DNA from: Hyalangium versicolor
Lineage (GTDB): Bacteria > Myxococcota > Myxococcia > Myxococcales > Myxococcaceae
Length of the DNA stretch: 64,000 nt
Assembly: GCF_020103695.1 (NCBI RefSeq)
Contig: NZ_JAHXBF010000003.1
Span: 1-64,000 of the forward strand
Direction of reading: 5' to 3'
Positions within the stretch are counted from its first letter, which is position 1. Every line of letters starts with the position of its first letter. Position numbers and translations under genes: made by a program. Below, one piece after another: positions 34,677 through 43,102 of the stretch. The notes beneath the pieces were generated by a model. The model ran no database searches and was not told where the DNA came from. It worked only from the letters and a program-made list of their open reading frames with translations.

Positions 34677-35558
34677 TCACAGCAGATCGAAGCCTACGCC
34701 CGCGGAGCTGGTCAGGACGAAGGAACGGTACTCCGTGGTGTCCTTCACCGAGAGGTACTCGGCGCCGACATCCACCAGGAGGATGAGCCGGTTGGCGGGA
34801 GCCAGGCGCAGGCCCGCCACCGCGCCGCCACCATAGGCCTTCGAGCCGGGAACGGCCGTGCCTCGCAATGCCAGACGTGGCTGCACCGAGCCGCTGCCGA
34901 GCAGCAGTCCCACCTCGGCGCCGAAGCCCGGGTTCTCGCCCAGCAGCACGCGAGCGTTCACGTCCACAGAGCCGAGTCCGAGCGTCACATCCCCTCCCAG
35001 GCCCCAGCCCTTGCCCAGGGGATCGACGAAGCCGAAGACCTCCGGACGCAACTGCACCTGCTTGGACTCCGCGCTCACGGAGGGCACGTCCTCGGGCGGC
35101 GGCTTGGAGGAGTTCTCGGCCTGCTCGCGAGCCAGGCGCTCGGCTTCCAGGCGTTGGCGTTCGGCCTCCAGGCGCTGGCGTTCTTCATCCTGGCGCTTGC
35201 GCTCGGTCTCCTGGCGTTGGGCATCCACGCTCTTGCGGGCCTTGTCGGCCAGGGCCACGAAGTCAGGAGGGAAGAGGATGGGGTCTACCTGGAGCGCGGG
35301 TGCCGTCAACGCCAGCTCCTCGAGTTGGATGCGGGCGGCTTCCTCCGCGCCCGAGGCATGCAGCGCCGCGGCGAGGTACAGGCGCGCCTTGACGCGGTCC
35401 TCCTTGGAGAGCTTGGAGGAGCGCAGGTCCTCCTCGAGCGTTTTGCGCGCGCGCGCATAGTCGCCTCGCTCGTACAACAAGACACCGCGCAGCTCCGCAT
35501 GAGCGGGAAGCGCGGCGAGCAGCACCCATCCCGTGAACAGCAATACGGCCGATCTCAT
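34677..35558 (-). CDS. Exported protein with helical repeat, coiled coil and barrel-like C-terminus; partner of PEGA kinase
   Basis: The 293-residue product has a signal peptide ending A-H-A-E. The next 80 residues are TPR-like (G-D-Y-A-R-A-R-K-T-L-E-E-D-L), then an acidic/basic coiled coil with repeated R-Q-R-L-E-A-E-R (about 112-145). The last 120 residues alternate short beta strands (G-W-G-L-G-G-D-V-T-L-G-L-G) and end in a hydrophobic residue, like a small outer-membrane barrel. It may span from periplasm to outer membrane. Its ATG overlaps the kinase stop by four bases, so the two are translated together. It mirrors the kinase/TPR pair at 3576-6382, but with the gene order reversed. Confidence 0.75.
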   Translation of the reverse strand: MRSAVLLFTGWVLLAALPAHAELRGVLLYERGDYARARKTLEEDLRSSKLSKEDRVKARLYLAAALHASGAEEAARIQLEELALTAPALQVDPILFPPDFVALADKARKSVDAQRQETERKRQDEERQRLEAERQRLEAERLAREQAENSSKPPPEDVPSVSAESKQVQLRPEVFGFVDPLGKGWGLGGDVTLGLGSVDVNARVLLGENPGFGAEVGLLLGSGSVQPRLALRGTAVPGSKAYGGGAVAGLRLAPANRLILLVDVGAEYLSVKDTTEYRSFVLTSSAGVGFDLL

Positions 35559-37537
35559 GGCTCCTCGGCGGAATCCGAGCGGACCGCTGGCTGGAACTTC
35601 ACGGTCTGCTCCAGCGTCTCGCCCGGTTTGATCTCCACGGTGGTCCGATAGGGGCGCAGCGAAGGGCTGGAGATGAGCTCCAACTTGTGTCGGCCCGCGG
35701 GCAGCTCCAGGTCATTGAGCGGCGGGACGACGCCCATCGGCTTCTCATCGATGAAGATGTTGGCCCAGCCTCGGATGTTGAGGTGGAGCGTTCCCGTCTT
35801 CCCAGCCTTGGCGGTGGGACGGGCGTTGGGTGATCGGCCTGGCTGGGCCATGCCCATGCGCTCCGCGGGCTTCTTCGGCTGAGCCGTGGGCGTGGCATCG
35901 GTCTGTTGAGCCACCTGGGTTGCGGAGGTGGCCTCGGGAGGCGGCTTGGGCGCCTCTACCGTGGGCGGGATCACCGGCCCCGGAGTCGAGGGGGGGACAG
36001 GTTTCACCTCCACGGCAGGAGGCGTCACGGGGGCGGGCTGGATTGCCTCGGGAGTCCGCTCGGCGACGGGAGTCCCTGCCGGGGGGACGGCGTTCTCGCG
36101 GTTGAGGGCCCAGACCCCCATTCCAGCGAGTGCCAGCAGCGCAACGGCCCCCATTGCGATCCGCGGCACGCGGCTGGAGCGAATGGATGGGACGCGCTCG
36201 GTACTCGGGGGAGAGAGGGTCGTCGGACGAGAGGACACGTCCTCATCGCTGTCGAATGCCACGGCCTCCGCTCTGCCGGAACTGCCGGCGGGAGAGGTGC
36301 GCGTCTCGGGCGCGGGCCGCGAGTGCCTCGGCACAGGCGGAGCGGCATGTGCCGCCACGGCCGCACGCTCACCAGTCCGCACGCGAGGCATCGGGTCCGT
36401 GGGCTTCTCGCCCTTCGGAGCCGGCTCGAGGCGTGTCGCCCCATCGGACAGCTGCTTGCTGAGGGTCTTCAGCTCACGGCGAACCGCATCCGCCGAGGCA
36501 GGCCGCTCCGCGACGGTCTTCGCCAGCAGCCGCAGCACGAGCTTGTCCAGTGCTGGATGGATGTCCACATAGGTGGAGGGGGCGGGTGGCTTGGACTGCA
36601 CGTGCTGGATGGCGATCGCCATGCCCGACGGGCCCTCGAAGGGCAGCCGTCGCGTGAGCATCTCGAAGGCGATCACTCCCACCGCGTACAGATCCGTGTG
36701 CGGCCCCACCGCCTGGCCCGTGGCCTGCTCCGGAGCCATGTACTCGGGCGTGCCGACGATCATGCTGGCGCGCGTCTGCGGCGTGGTGCCATGGGGCACG
36801 TCGCTGCGCTTGGCCAGGCCGAAGTCGAGCACCTTCACGGACTCACCGCCGCCGGAGTCGCGCACCACGAAGATGTTGCCCGGTTTGAGATCGCGGTGGA
36901 TGACTCCGGTGGCATGAGCAGCCGCGAGCGCCCCAAGCAGCTCGTCCAGCAGCGCGATGACCTCGAGCTCCAACATGGGCGCGCGCTGAGCGATGATCTC
37001 GTCGAGCGGCGAGCCCTCCAGGTACTCCATCACCAGGTACTGGCCGACGTGAGGGATGGTGCCGAAGCCGAACACGTCGATGATGCCGCGGTGGCGGATG
37101 GCGCTGGCGGCCCGGGCCTCGGCGATGAGATCGCGCGCCCCGCCACCCTCGGAGAACTCCGGCCGCAGGATCTTGATGGCCACCTTGCGGCCGATGATGG
37201 GGTGCTCGCCCTCGTAGACGATGCCCATGCCGCCGGCACCGATGCGGCGTTTGACGACGAAATCTCCCAGCTGCTTGCCCACCAGAACGTCGCGCGACAC
37301 CGTGGCTTCCCAGGTTCCTTCGTCTCGGGGCTCTTCCTCTTCGAAGGCCTCCTCGAGGCGAGGGGATTTCGAGTCTCGGCGAACGGTGGCCTCGTCCCCG
37401 AAGGGGTTCTCCGCTACGGCGCGCGCACCATCTCGGGGGCAGACGGAGGCACCGGGCGGCAGCATGGCTCCGCACTGCGAGCACTTCAGCATGCTGCGCG
37501 TCGACTGGTTCATAGGTTCCGGCACCCGGACGGACAT
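35555..37537 (-). CDS. Membrane Ser/Thr protein kinase with zinc-ribbon start and PEGA domain
   Basis: The 660-residue protein begins with a zinc-ribbon-like C-S-Q-C-G-A-M-L-P-P-G-A-S-V-C-P-R-D-G. The Hanks kinase domain has G-A-G-G-M-G-I-V, V-A-I-K-I-L with the ATP Lys, H-R-D-L-K-P-G-N (canonical Lys present), D-F-G-L-A-K and Y-M-A-P-E-Q. A Pro-rich linker, one transmembrane helix and a C-terminal PEGA domain (G-W-A-N-I-F-I-D-E-K-P-M-G-V-V-P-P) follow. ATG 37537 has GAGG upstream; the frame extends to 37612 but the extra residues look untranslated, and ATG 37513 is another option. It is the first gene of a coupled pair with the exported partner. The gap upstream holds two palindromes. Confidence 0.88.
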   Translation of the reverse strand: MSVRVPEPMNQSTRSMLKCSQCGAMLPPGASVCPRDGARAVAENPFGDEATVRRDSKSPRLEEAFEEEEPRDEGTWEATVSRDVLVGKQLGDFVVKRRIGAGGMGIVYEGEHPIIGRKVAIKILRPEFSEGGGARDLIAEARAASAIRHRGIIDVFGFGTIPHVGQYLVMEYLEGSPLDEIIAQRAPMLELEVIALLDELLGALAAAHATGVIHRDLKPGNIFVVRDSGGGESVKVLDFGLAKRSDVPHGTTPQTRASMIVGTPEYMAPEQATGQAVGPHTDLYAVGVIAFEMLTRRLPFEGPSGMAIAIQHVQSKPPAPSTYVDIHPALDKLVLRLLAKTVAERPASADAVRRELKTLSKQLSDGATRLEPAPKGEKPTDPMPRVRTGERAAVAAHAAPPVPRHSRPAPETRTSPAGSSGRAEAVAFDSDEDVSSRPTTLSPPSTERVPSIRSSRVPRIAMGAVALLALAGMGVWALNRENAVPPAGTPVAERTPEAIQPAPVTPPAVEVKPVPPSTPGPVIPPTVEAPKPPPEATSATQVAQQTDATPTAQPKKPAERMGMAQPGRSPNARPTAKAGKTGTLHLNIRGWANIFIDEKPMGVVPPLNDLELPAGRHKLELISSPSLRPYRTTVEIKPGETLEQTVKFQPAVRSDSAEEP

Positions 37538-37814
37538 GAAAACCTCGGGCCGCTTGGTCTCAGGTTCCGCTGGAATCCGATCCCCCCCAGCGGAGCAAAA
37601 TCTTCCGACCAATATCTCACAGTGAGTTCGAGACGAACAGCAGGCTGGCGGGAACTTTCCACTGAGCGAAGTCTCTGCTGCACGCGTGAGAAAACGCTCT
37701 CATGGATGGGCGGCATTTTTACGAAGAGTCTCTGTTCTCAGTGATGCAGCGTGAAGCTTCAGCAGCGGCACGAGGCACGAGACACATCCGCAGCTTCTCG
37801 GTGCTGTGGAAGAA
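37538..37814. other. Promoter gap with adjacent palindromes
   Basis: This 277-base gap precedes the PEGA kinase and holds no gene. CTCAC-A-GTGAG at 37616-37626 abuts GTTCG-AGA-CGAAC at 37626-37638, about 80-100 bases upstream of the kinase ATG. They could be regulator sites. A nearby GG/GC pair was tested as a sigma-54 promoter and rejected (spacing 12). Confidence 0.35.
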
Positions 37815-37841
37815 GGGGTGATCAGACATCCGGTTCACCCC
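37815..37841 (-). terminator. Terminator of the first 97-residue paralogue gene
   Basis: GGGGTGA (37815-37821) and TCACCCC (37835-37841) form a 7-bp stem just downstream of the minus-strand stop at 37853. The minus strand continues TTCTTCC, a pyrimidine-rich tail that fits an intrinsic terminator. Confidence 0.5.
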
Positions 37842-37852
37842 GGGCCGGTCTC

Positions 37853-38146
37853 TCAGGCTTGCAGCCCCAGGGAGAGGGACTGTCCTGCTTCGAACTGGGG
37901 CGCCTGGCGCAGCTGCTCCAGCACCTGCTCGTGGCAGCGCAGCGTGACCATGGGGAGCGAACCCGGCTCGCTCACCCACTTGACGGCGCTCATCAGCTCG
38001 TGCGTGTGCAGATAGTTCAACACCCGCTGACGGAACTGCAGGCTCTCGTTGCGGGCAGCCTCGTAGAGCGCTCGACGGTTGCGCTGGGGCGAAGGACGGT
38101 ACGAACTCTCCTCTTCCCGCGGCATGACGATCGCTTCAATCCACAT
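37853..38146 (-). CDS. 97-residue hypothetical protein, paralogue A
   Basis: A small soluble protein beginning MWIEAIVMPREE. The frame opens at 38218, but ATG 38146 follows GGAGGG and matches the start of the neighbouring paralogue exactly. The C-terminal half (V-K-W-V-S-E-P-G-S-L-P-M-V-T-L-R-C-H-E-Q-V-L-E-Q-L) has the alternating strand-helix feel of small inhibitor or propeptide folds, but I do not recognise a family. It is 70% identical to paralogue B over its whole length, without gaps. No signal peptide is present. It may work as an intracellular binding protein; nothing more can be said. Confidence 0.75.
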   Translation of the reverse strand: MWIEAIVMPREEESSYRPSPQRNRRALYEAARNESLQFRQRVLNYLHTHELMSAVKWVSEPGSLPMVTLRCHEQVLEQLRQAPQFEAGQSLSLGLQA

Positions 38147-38415
38147 TCCGAGCACCCTCCGGTTTGCGCATCCGAAGGTAGCAAGGGTGGTGATGGATGC
38201 ATCCGCCTCGCGTTGCATTCAGCCGCCGAATGGTTGCGTGCGAACGCCAACCGGGCCAAAGTCAAGAGGGGAAGGGACTTCAGGAAAAACCAGCAAACAT
38301 CAGGACCGGGCGCGTAAGCTCTTGTCTTGACTGGGTTTTTCGCAGGTAGACCGAAAACAGGGATTCGGCCGTTCAACAGGGGCGAGCAGGTCCCGAGGAC
38401 GCCACCCCGGGCTGC

Positions 38416-38709
38416 TCAGGACTGCAACTCGAGGGAGAGGGACTGACCCGCCTCGAACTCAGGAGCCTTGCGCAGGCGATCCAGCACTCGCTCCTGGCAG
38501 CGCAACATCACCATGGGAAGCGATCCCGGCTCGCTCACCCACTTGACGGCGCCCATGAGCTGATTGGCCTGCAGGAAGTTGAGCACCGTGGCTCGGAACT
38601 CCAGGCTCTCGTGCTGGCCGGCGGAGTAGACCGCGCGGCGATCGCGCGGCGGCGACGGGCGGTAGGGCCTGGAGTCCTCACGGGGCATGACGATCGCCTC
38701 GATCCACAT
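38416..38709 (-). CDS. 97-residue hypothetical protein, paralogue B
   Basis: Same length and start (MWIEAIVMPRED) as paralogue A, with 68 of 97 residues identical. The most conserved stretch is residues 51-71 (V-K-W-V-S-E-P-G-S-L-P-M-V) and the end F-E-A-G-Q-S-L-S-L. The variable part is 12-50. GGAGGG stands upstream of ATG 38709. The two genes are 269 bases apart in the same direction, so each probably has its own promoter. This is a recent tandem duplication. The function is unknown; both genes lie between a kinase module and a peptidase pair with no obvious tie to either. Confidence 0.75.
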   Translation of the reverse strand: MWIEAIVMPREDSRPYRPSPPRDRRAVYSAGQHESLEFRATVLNFLQANQLMGAVKWVSEPGSLPMVMLRCQERVLDRLRKAPEFEAGQSLSLELQS

Positions 38710-39045
38710 GTTCGGCCCTCCGCGTGTGCGGGAAGAAACGCGCTACAGGGATCATCGTGAGCCCTGTCCGGTTGTTGCGTCCAGATGCAAAACGACATGG
38801 AGCGAAGAATCCTGAAAGTTTTGCGTAGTGGCACCTAAAGTCGCGCCAGATCAGGAGAATTTCCTCGGATCAGCCCGATCTGGCAGCCCGCGTCGAGGCC
38901 TCGTCCACGCGGGGTTGTCGCGACTCGAAGGGTTTCCATTCCTTCGTTGGCGGAATTTCCAAACGGGTGGACCTGGAGTGGCGTGCGAGCCAGTGACGAC
39001 CTGTCACGTCTGACAATCGGCGGTGCCGCGCGCGCCTGGAGCGCG
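38710..39045. other. Intergenic gap with a long-spaced inverted repeat
   Basis: This 336-base gap lies between paralogue B and the CocE-like gene. GCCAGATC (38845-38852) and GATCTGGC (38877-38884) are perfect 8-base arms 24 bases apart, with a smaller AGGA/TCCT pair inside. It could be a terminator of the upstream minus-strand gene or a binding site. I see no gene here. Confidence 0.4.
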
Positions 39046-40986
39046 TCACTCGTCGGCTGCGGGCAGGCGGTTGACCTTGATGAAGCTGGGGTTCGTCGGC
39101 GAGCGGTACACGCGGTGCGTGGCCTTCACGAAGTCGCTCTCCTTGGCCTCGAAGATGTTGGGCACGAAGGTCTGCGGGTTCCGGTCGATGAAGGGGAACC
39201 ACGAGGACTGGACCTGGATCATCACCCGATGGCCTTGCTGGAAGGTGTGGAACACGTCGTTGATGACGAAGTGCACGTGGGTGGGCTCGCCGGGCTTGAA
39301 GGGCTTGGGCTCGGAGTAGCTGTCCCGGAAGCGGCCGCGAAACGGCTCGCCGCGCACGAGGGTCTGCTGGCTGCCGCGGTTCTGCTTGCCGGCCTCGTCA
39401 TCGGCTCGGTTCCAGCCCGGCATCTTTCCCGGGTTCACGTCGATGAGCTTGACCACCCAGTCGGCGTCGGTGCCCGTGGTGGACACCCAGAGGTCGGCCT
39501 CGAGCGGCCCGGCGAAGGTCACGTCCTTCTCGAGCGGCTCGGTCTGGTAGACGAGGACGTCGGGTCTGCGTGAGGCGAAGCGCTGGTCCTCGGCCATGTA
39601 CTTCTTGCTCCAGCCCGCGGTGATCTCCGCCGTGTACGGCACGGGCTTCGCCGGATCGCTGATGTACTCGTCGAAGAGCGAGGTGCCCGAACCCGCGGGC
39701 GGAGTGAAGGCCAGGCCCTGCCCGGGCTGGAAGTAGAGGCGTGCCTCGCGCACGTTCTTGGGAGGCCAGGAGTCGAAGCGGCGCCAGCGGTTGACGCCTC
39801 CCTCGAAGACCATGGCCTCGGGCAGATCCGGCTTCTCGCCGCCCTTGAGGTGGTGCTTGAAGAAGGCGAGCGAGAGTTCCAGGTACGTGTTGCTGGTGGC
39901 GAAGCCGAAGTCCGCGTCTCCCAGGGATGTCCCATCCGTGCGCTGCCAGCCCCCGTGCGGCCAGGGGCCCATCATCAGCATGTTGGTGGTGCCCGGGTTC
40001 AGCTTCTCGATGGCGCTGTACGTGTGGAGCGGGCCGTAGAGATCCTCGGTGTCATACCAGCCGCCCACGGTGAGCACCGCGGCCTTGATGTTGCGCAGGT
40101 GGGGCAGGAGGCTTCGTGACTTCCAGAAGTCGTCGTAGTTGGGGTGGGAGATGATGTCCTTCCAGAACGCGATGCCGTTCTTGAAGTAGCGCCCGTCCGC
40201 GTTGCTCAGGGGCCCCAGATCCAGGAAGAACTGGTAGCTGTCCGGAGTGCCGTGCTCGAAGCGCTCCCACTCCTCGCTGGAGGTGGGCTGGGGGCGGGCC
40301 TTTCCGAAGGACGCGAAGAAGTTGAAGGCCAGCGCCAGGTTGAAGGCGCCATGGCGGTGCATGTCATCCCAGAACCAGTCCGCGATGGGCGCCTGCGGAG
40401 ACACGGCCTTGAGCGCCGGGTGCGAGTCGATGGCTCCCGCCGAGGTGTAGTAGCCCGGGTACGAGATGCCATAGATGCCCACGCGCCCGTTGTTGCCGGG
40501 CACGTTCTTCACGAGCCAGTCGATGGTGTCGTAGGTGTCGGTGCTCTCGTCGACGTCCTTGGCTCCGCGCTTCGGCGGCAGGGGTGGGCGCACGTTCACG
40601 AACTCGCCCTCGGACATGTGCTGGCCGCGCACGTCCTGGAAGCCGAAGATGAAGCCCTCCTTCTCGTAGGCGATATCCGGTCCGAGCGCCTTCTTGTACC
40701 GGTCCTGGCCATAGGGCGAGACCGAGTAGGGCGTGCGCGAGAGCAGGATGGGGTAGCGCTTGTTCGCCGTGGCGTCGTTGGGGACGTAGAGCGTGGTGAA
40801 CAGGTGCACGCCATCCCTCATGGGGATGCGGTACTCGAACTTGCTGTAGTGCGAGCGGATGTAATCGGCGCGCTCGGCCGCTGGATCCGATGCGGGCTTG
40901 GGGGGTGGGGCGGGAGGCTGTGCGCCCGCCGAGCCAGTGAGGGTGAGCAGCGTGAGCACTGCGAGACAGCGGGACGTGTGACGCAT
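39046..40986 (-). CDS. Exported CocE/NonD-family serine hydrolase (X-Pro peptidase-like)
   Basis: The 646-residue protein has a signal peptide (cleavage near A-Q-P-P) and the alpha/beta-hydrolase fold of S15/CocE enzymes. Visible catalytic parts are Ser in G-I-S-Y-P-G (about 174), Asp in W-Y-D-T-E-D (about 312) and His in W-P-H-G-G (about 343), followed by the jelly-roll domain (L-W-V-S-T-T-G-T-D-A-D-W-V-V-K-L-I-D-V). The family includes X-Pro dipeptidyl peptidases, cocaine esterase, and alpha-amino acid ester hydrolases or cephalosporin acylases; the exact substrate is open. GGAGAG precedes the ATG. It lies 39 bases downstream of the gamma-glutamyltransferase gene in the same direction, so both are probably made together and secreted to degrade or remodel peptides. 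Confidence 0.88.
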   Translation of the reverse strand: MRHTSRCLAVLTLLTLTGSAGAQPPAPPPKPASDPAAERADYIRSHYSKFEYRIPMRDGVHLFTTLYVPNDATANKRYPILLSRTPYSVSPYGQDRYKKALGPDIAYEKEGFIFGFQDVRGQHMSEGEFVNVRPPLPPKRGAKDVDESTDTYDTIDWLVKNVPGNNGRVGIYGISYPGYYTSAGAIDSHPALKAVSPQAPIADWFWDDMHRHGAFNLALAFNFFASFGKARPQPTSSEEWERFEHGTPDSYQFFLDLGPLSNADGRYFKNGIAFWKDIISHPNYDDFWKSRSLLPHLRNIKAAVLTVGGWYDTEDLYGPLHTYSAIEKLNPGTTNMLMMGPWPHGGWQRTDGTSLGDADFGFATSNTYLELSLAFFKHHLKGGEKPDLPEAMVFEGGVNRWRRFDSWPPKNVREARLYFQPGQGLAFTPPAGSGTSLFDEYISDPAKPVPYTAEITAGWSKKYMAEDQRFASRRPDVLVYQTEPLEKDVTFAGPLEADLWVSTTGTDADWVVKLIDVNPGKMPGWNRADDEAGKQNRGSQQTLVRGEPFRGRFRDSYSEPKPFKPGEPTHVHFVINDVFHTFQQGHRVMIQVQSSWFPFIDRNPQTFVPNIFEAKESDFVKATHRVYRSPTNPSFIKVNRLPAADE

Positions 40987-41025
40987 GCACTCTCCATGAG
41001 AGAGGGGAAGGGGAGGGGAGGGCTG

Positions 41026-42903
41026 CTACCAGGCGATGCCGTAGTCATCGCCGTGATGGCTGGAGCCGCCCCAGAGCGTGTGGTGCTGCTGATCGACATA
41101 GATGGCGTTGATCGGGCCCGAGGTGCGGGATTCGAAGGTCAGCTCGTAGCCCATGCGCTTCAGCTCGGAGCGCACCCACGGCGGCACCTGATCCTGCAAC
41201 AGGAGTCTGCCCGGCTTCGAAGTGTGATCCGTGAACGAGTTGCGCAGCTGGAAGCTGTTGATGTTCGCGGCTTCCGTGGCCTCCTGCACGTTCATCCCGA
41301 ACTCCACCACGTTCAGGAAGAACTGCAGCAGGTTCTGGTCCTGGCTGTCTCCGCCCTGCACCGCGAAGGAGAGGAACGGCTTGCCGTTCTTCAGGGCCAG
41401 GCTCGGTGTCAGCGTGGCCCGCGGCCTCTTGCCCGGCTCCAGCACGTTGAACGGATTCTCCGCCGGGTCCATCACGAAGCTCTGCATGCGCTGGCTGAGT
41501 CCTACTCCCGTGCGCCCTGCGATGACCGCTGGCAGCCAGCCGCCGCTCGGAGTCACCGATACCACCCAGCCCTGTTCATCCGCCGCCTCGATGGATGTCG
41601 TCCCCGCGTAGAAGGCCCGATCGAAGTCCTCGATGCTCGTCTGCTGCGAGCCTTGTGCGTCCTTGTCCGCCGACGGCTTGGGCGGCCACTGCTCCAAGAG
41701 CTTCGTATAGGGGTTGGTCTCGCCCTGGAAGGGGTAGGGGTCTCCTGGCTTCACGTTCGGATCGTTCTTCTCCCAGTTGATGAGCTTCGCCCGCGACTTC
41801 GCGTACTCCTTGGACAGCAGGCCTCGCACGGGCTCTGCGGGCGGGAAGTACGGATCTCCGTAGTAGAAGTCGCGATCCGCGAAGGCCAGGTTCATCGCCT
41901 GGTAGAGCGCGTGGATGTACCGGGCGCTGTTGTAGCCCATCGACTTGAGATCCTGCGTCTCCAGGATGTTGAGCGCCTGGAGCAGCACCGGCCCCTGCAC
42001 CCACGTCGTGAGTTTGTAGACCTCGATGCCCTTGTAGTCCGTCTTCACGGGCTCCTCGATCTGCACCTTCCACCGTGCCAGATCCTCCAGCGTGATGAGC
42101 CCTCCCTCCTCCTGGGTGCCGCGCACCAGCTCGCGCGCGATGTCGCCTCGATAGAAGCGCTCGTAGGCCGCCATGATGGCCTGCTTGCGGTTCTTGCCCG
42201 CCTTCAGTGCCTGCTGTTCCGCCTCGACCAGCTTCTTCAGCGTGGCCGCCAGATCCTTCTGTTGGAACACCTCGCCCGGCTGAGGTCCTTCGTGCTCCTC
42301 GCCCTTATGCGGGAACAGCACCTCGCGCGAGTAACGCCACTGCTTCAGCTTGTCCTTGTTGCGCTCGAGGCTCTTGGCCACCTGCGCCTCGACAGGGTAG
42401 CCCTCGTCGGCCATCTGGATCGCGGGTCCAAGCACCTCTCGCAGCGAGAGCGTCCCGTACTCCGCGAGCATCACCATCAGCCCTCCCGGCGTCCCTGGGG
42501 TGACGGCCGCCAGGGGACCGAACTCGGGCGGGTAATTCATGCCTTTCTGCCGGAAGAACTCCACCGTCGCACCGGTGGGGGCCACACCGAGCGCATTGAT
42601 GCCCACCACCTTGCGCGTGCGCGGATCGTAGATGAGCGCTTGGGTCTCGCCTCCCCAGCCCAGTGTGTCCCACATGGTGCAGGTCGCGGCGAGCATCGCG
42701 CAGGTGGCGTCCACCGCGTTGCCGCCCTTTTGGAACATCATCGCCCCCGCCGTGGCAGCGAGCGGCTTGCCGGTGATCGCCACCCAGTGCTTGCCGTGAA
42801 GGACGGGCTTCGCTGTCTGCTGCGCATGGCCCTGTGGCGCCGCGATCGCCACCATCAAGAGCAGACCGGATACGGCTCGTCGGAGCATCCCTGCTGCGTT
42901 CAT
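41026..42903 (-). CDS. ggt: Exported gamma-glutamyltransferase
   Basis: The 625-residue precursor has a signal peptide (cleavage near G-H-A-Q) and the Ntn-hydrolase fold of GGT: G-G-N-A-V-D-A, G-W-G-G-E-T, T-P-G-T-P-G-G-L. Autoprocessing would expose Thr at about residue 434 in A-G-T-T-S. The usual TTH at this site reads TTS. The small subunit continues with R-M-Q-S-F and G-K-R-P-R-A-T-L-T-P, also typical. GGT removes gamma-glutamyl groups from glutathione and peptides in the periplasm. It is the first gene of the pair with the CocE-like hydrolase. Confidence 0.88.
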   Translation of the reverse strand: MNAAGMLRRAVSGLLLMVAIAAPQGHAQQTAKPVLHGKHWVAITGKPLAATAGAMMFQKGGNAVDATCAMLAATCTMWDTLGWGGETQALIYDPRTRKVVGINALGVAPTGATVEFFRQKGMNYPPEFGPLAAVTPGTPGGLMVMLAEYGTLSLREVLGPAIQMADEGYPVEAQVAKSLERNKDKLKQWRYSREVLFPHKGEEHEGPQPGEVFQQKDLAATLKKLVEAEQQALKAGKNRKQAIMAAYERFYRGDIARELVRGTQEEGGLITLEDLARWKVQIEEPVKTDYKGIEVYKLTTWVQGPVLLQALNILETQDLKSMGYNSARYIHALYQAMNLAFADRDFYYGDPYFPPAEPVRGLLSKEYAKSRAKLINWEKNDPNVKPGDPYPFQGETNPYTKLLEQWPPKPSADKDAQGSQQTSIEDFDRAFYAGTTSIEAADEQGWVVSVTPSGGWLPAVIAGRTGVGLSQRMQSFVMDPAENPFNVLEPGKRPRATLTPSLALKNGKPFLSFAVQGGDSQDQNLLQFFLNVVEFGMNVQEATEAANINSFQLRNSFTDHTSKPGRLLLQDQVPPWVRSELKRMGYELTFESRTSGPINAIYVDQQHHTLWGGSSHHGDDYGIAW

Positions 42904-43102
42904 GGTTCTTCCCAGGGGAGAAGGAGGGGCCGGGAGCCTAACGCCCTGGAATCACTCGGGGGACACTTCTGTGTCACTCGCTCGACCTCACGTGTGGGAC
43001 AGTTCCGGGAGGCAGCACCGGGCCCGGGGGTGAATAGAACAGGCAGGCAGGCGTCTGATTCCCTGCTGCACCGGTTTATTCCTCCATATCCGGAGTGCCG
43101 CC

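Noticed and set aside
37560..37620. Possible sigma-54 promoter before the PEGA kinase
   Set aside because: The GG and GC pairs are 12 bases apart, not the required 10.
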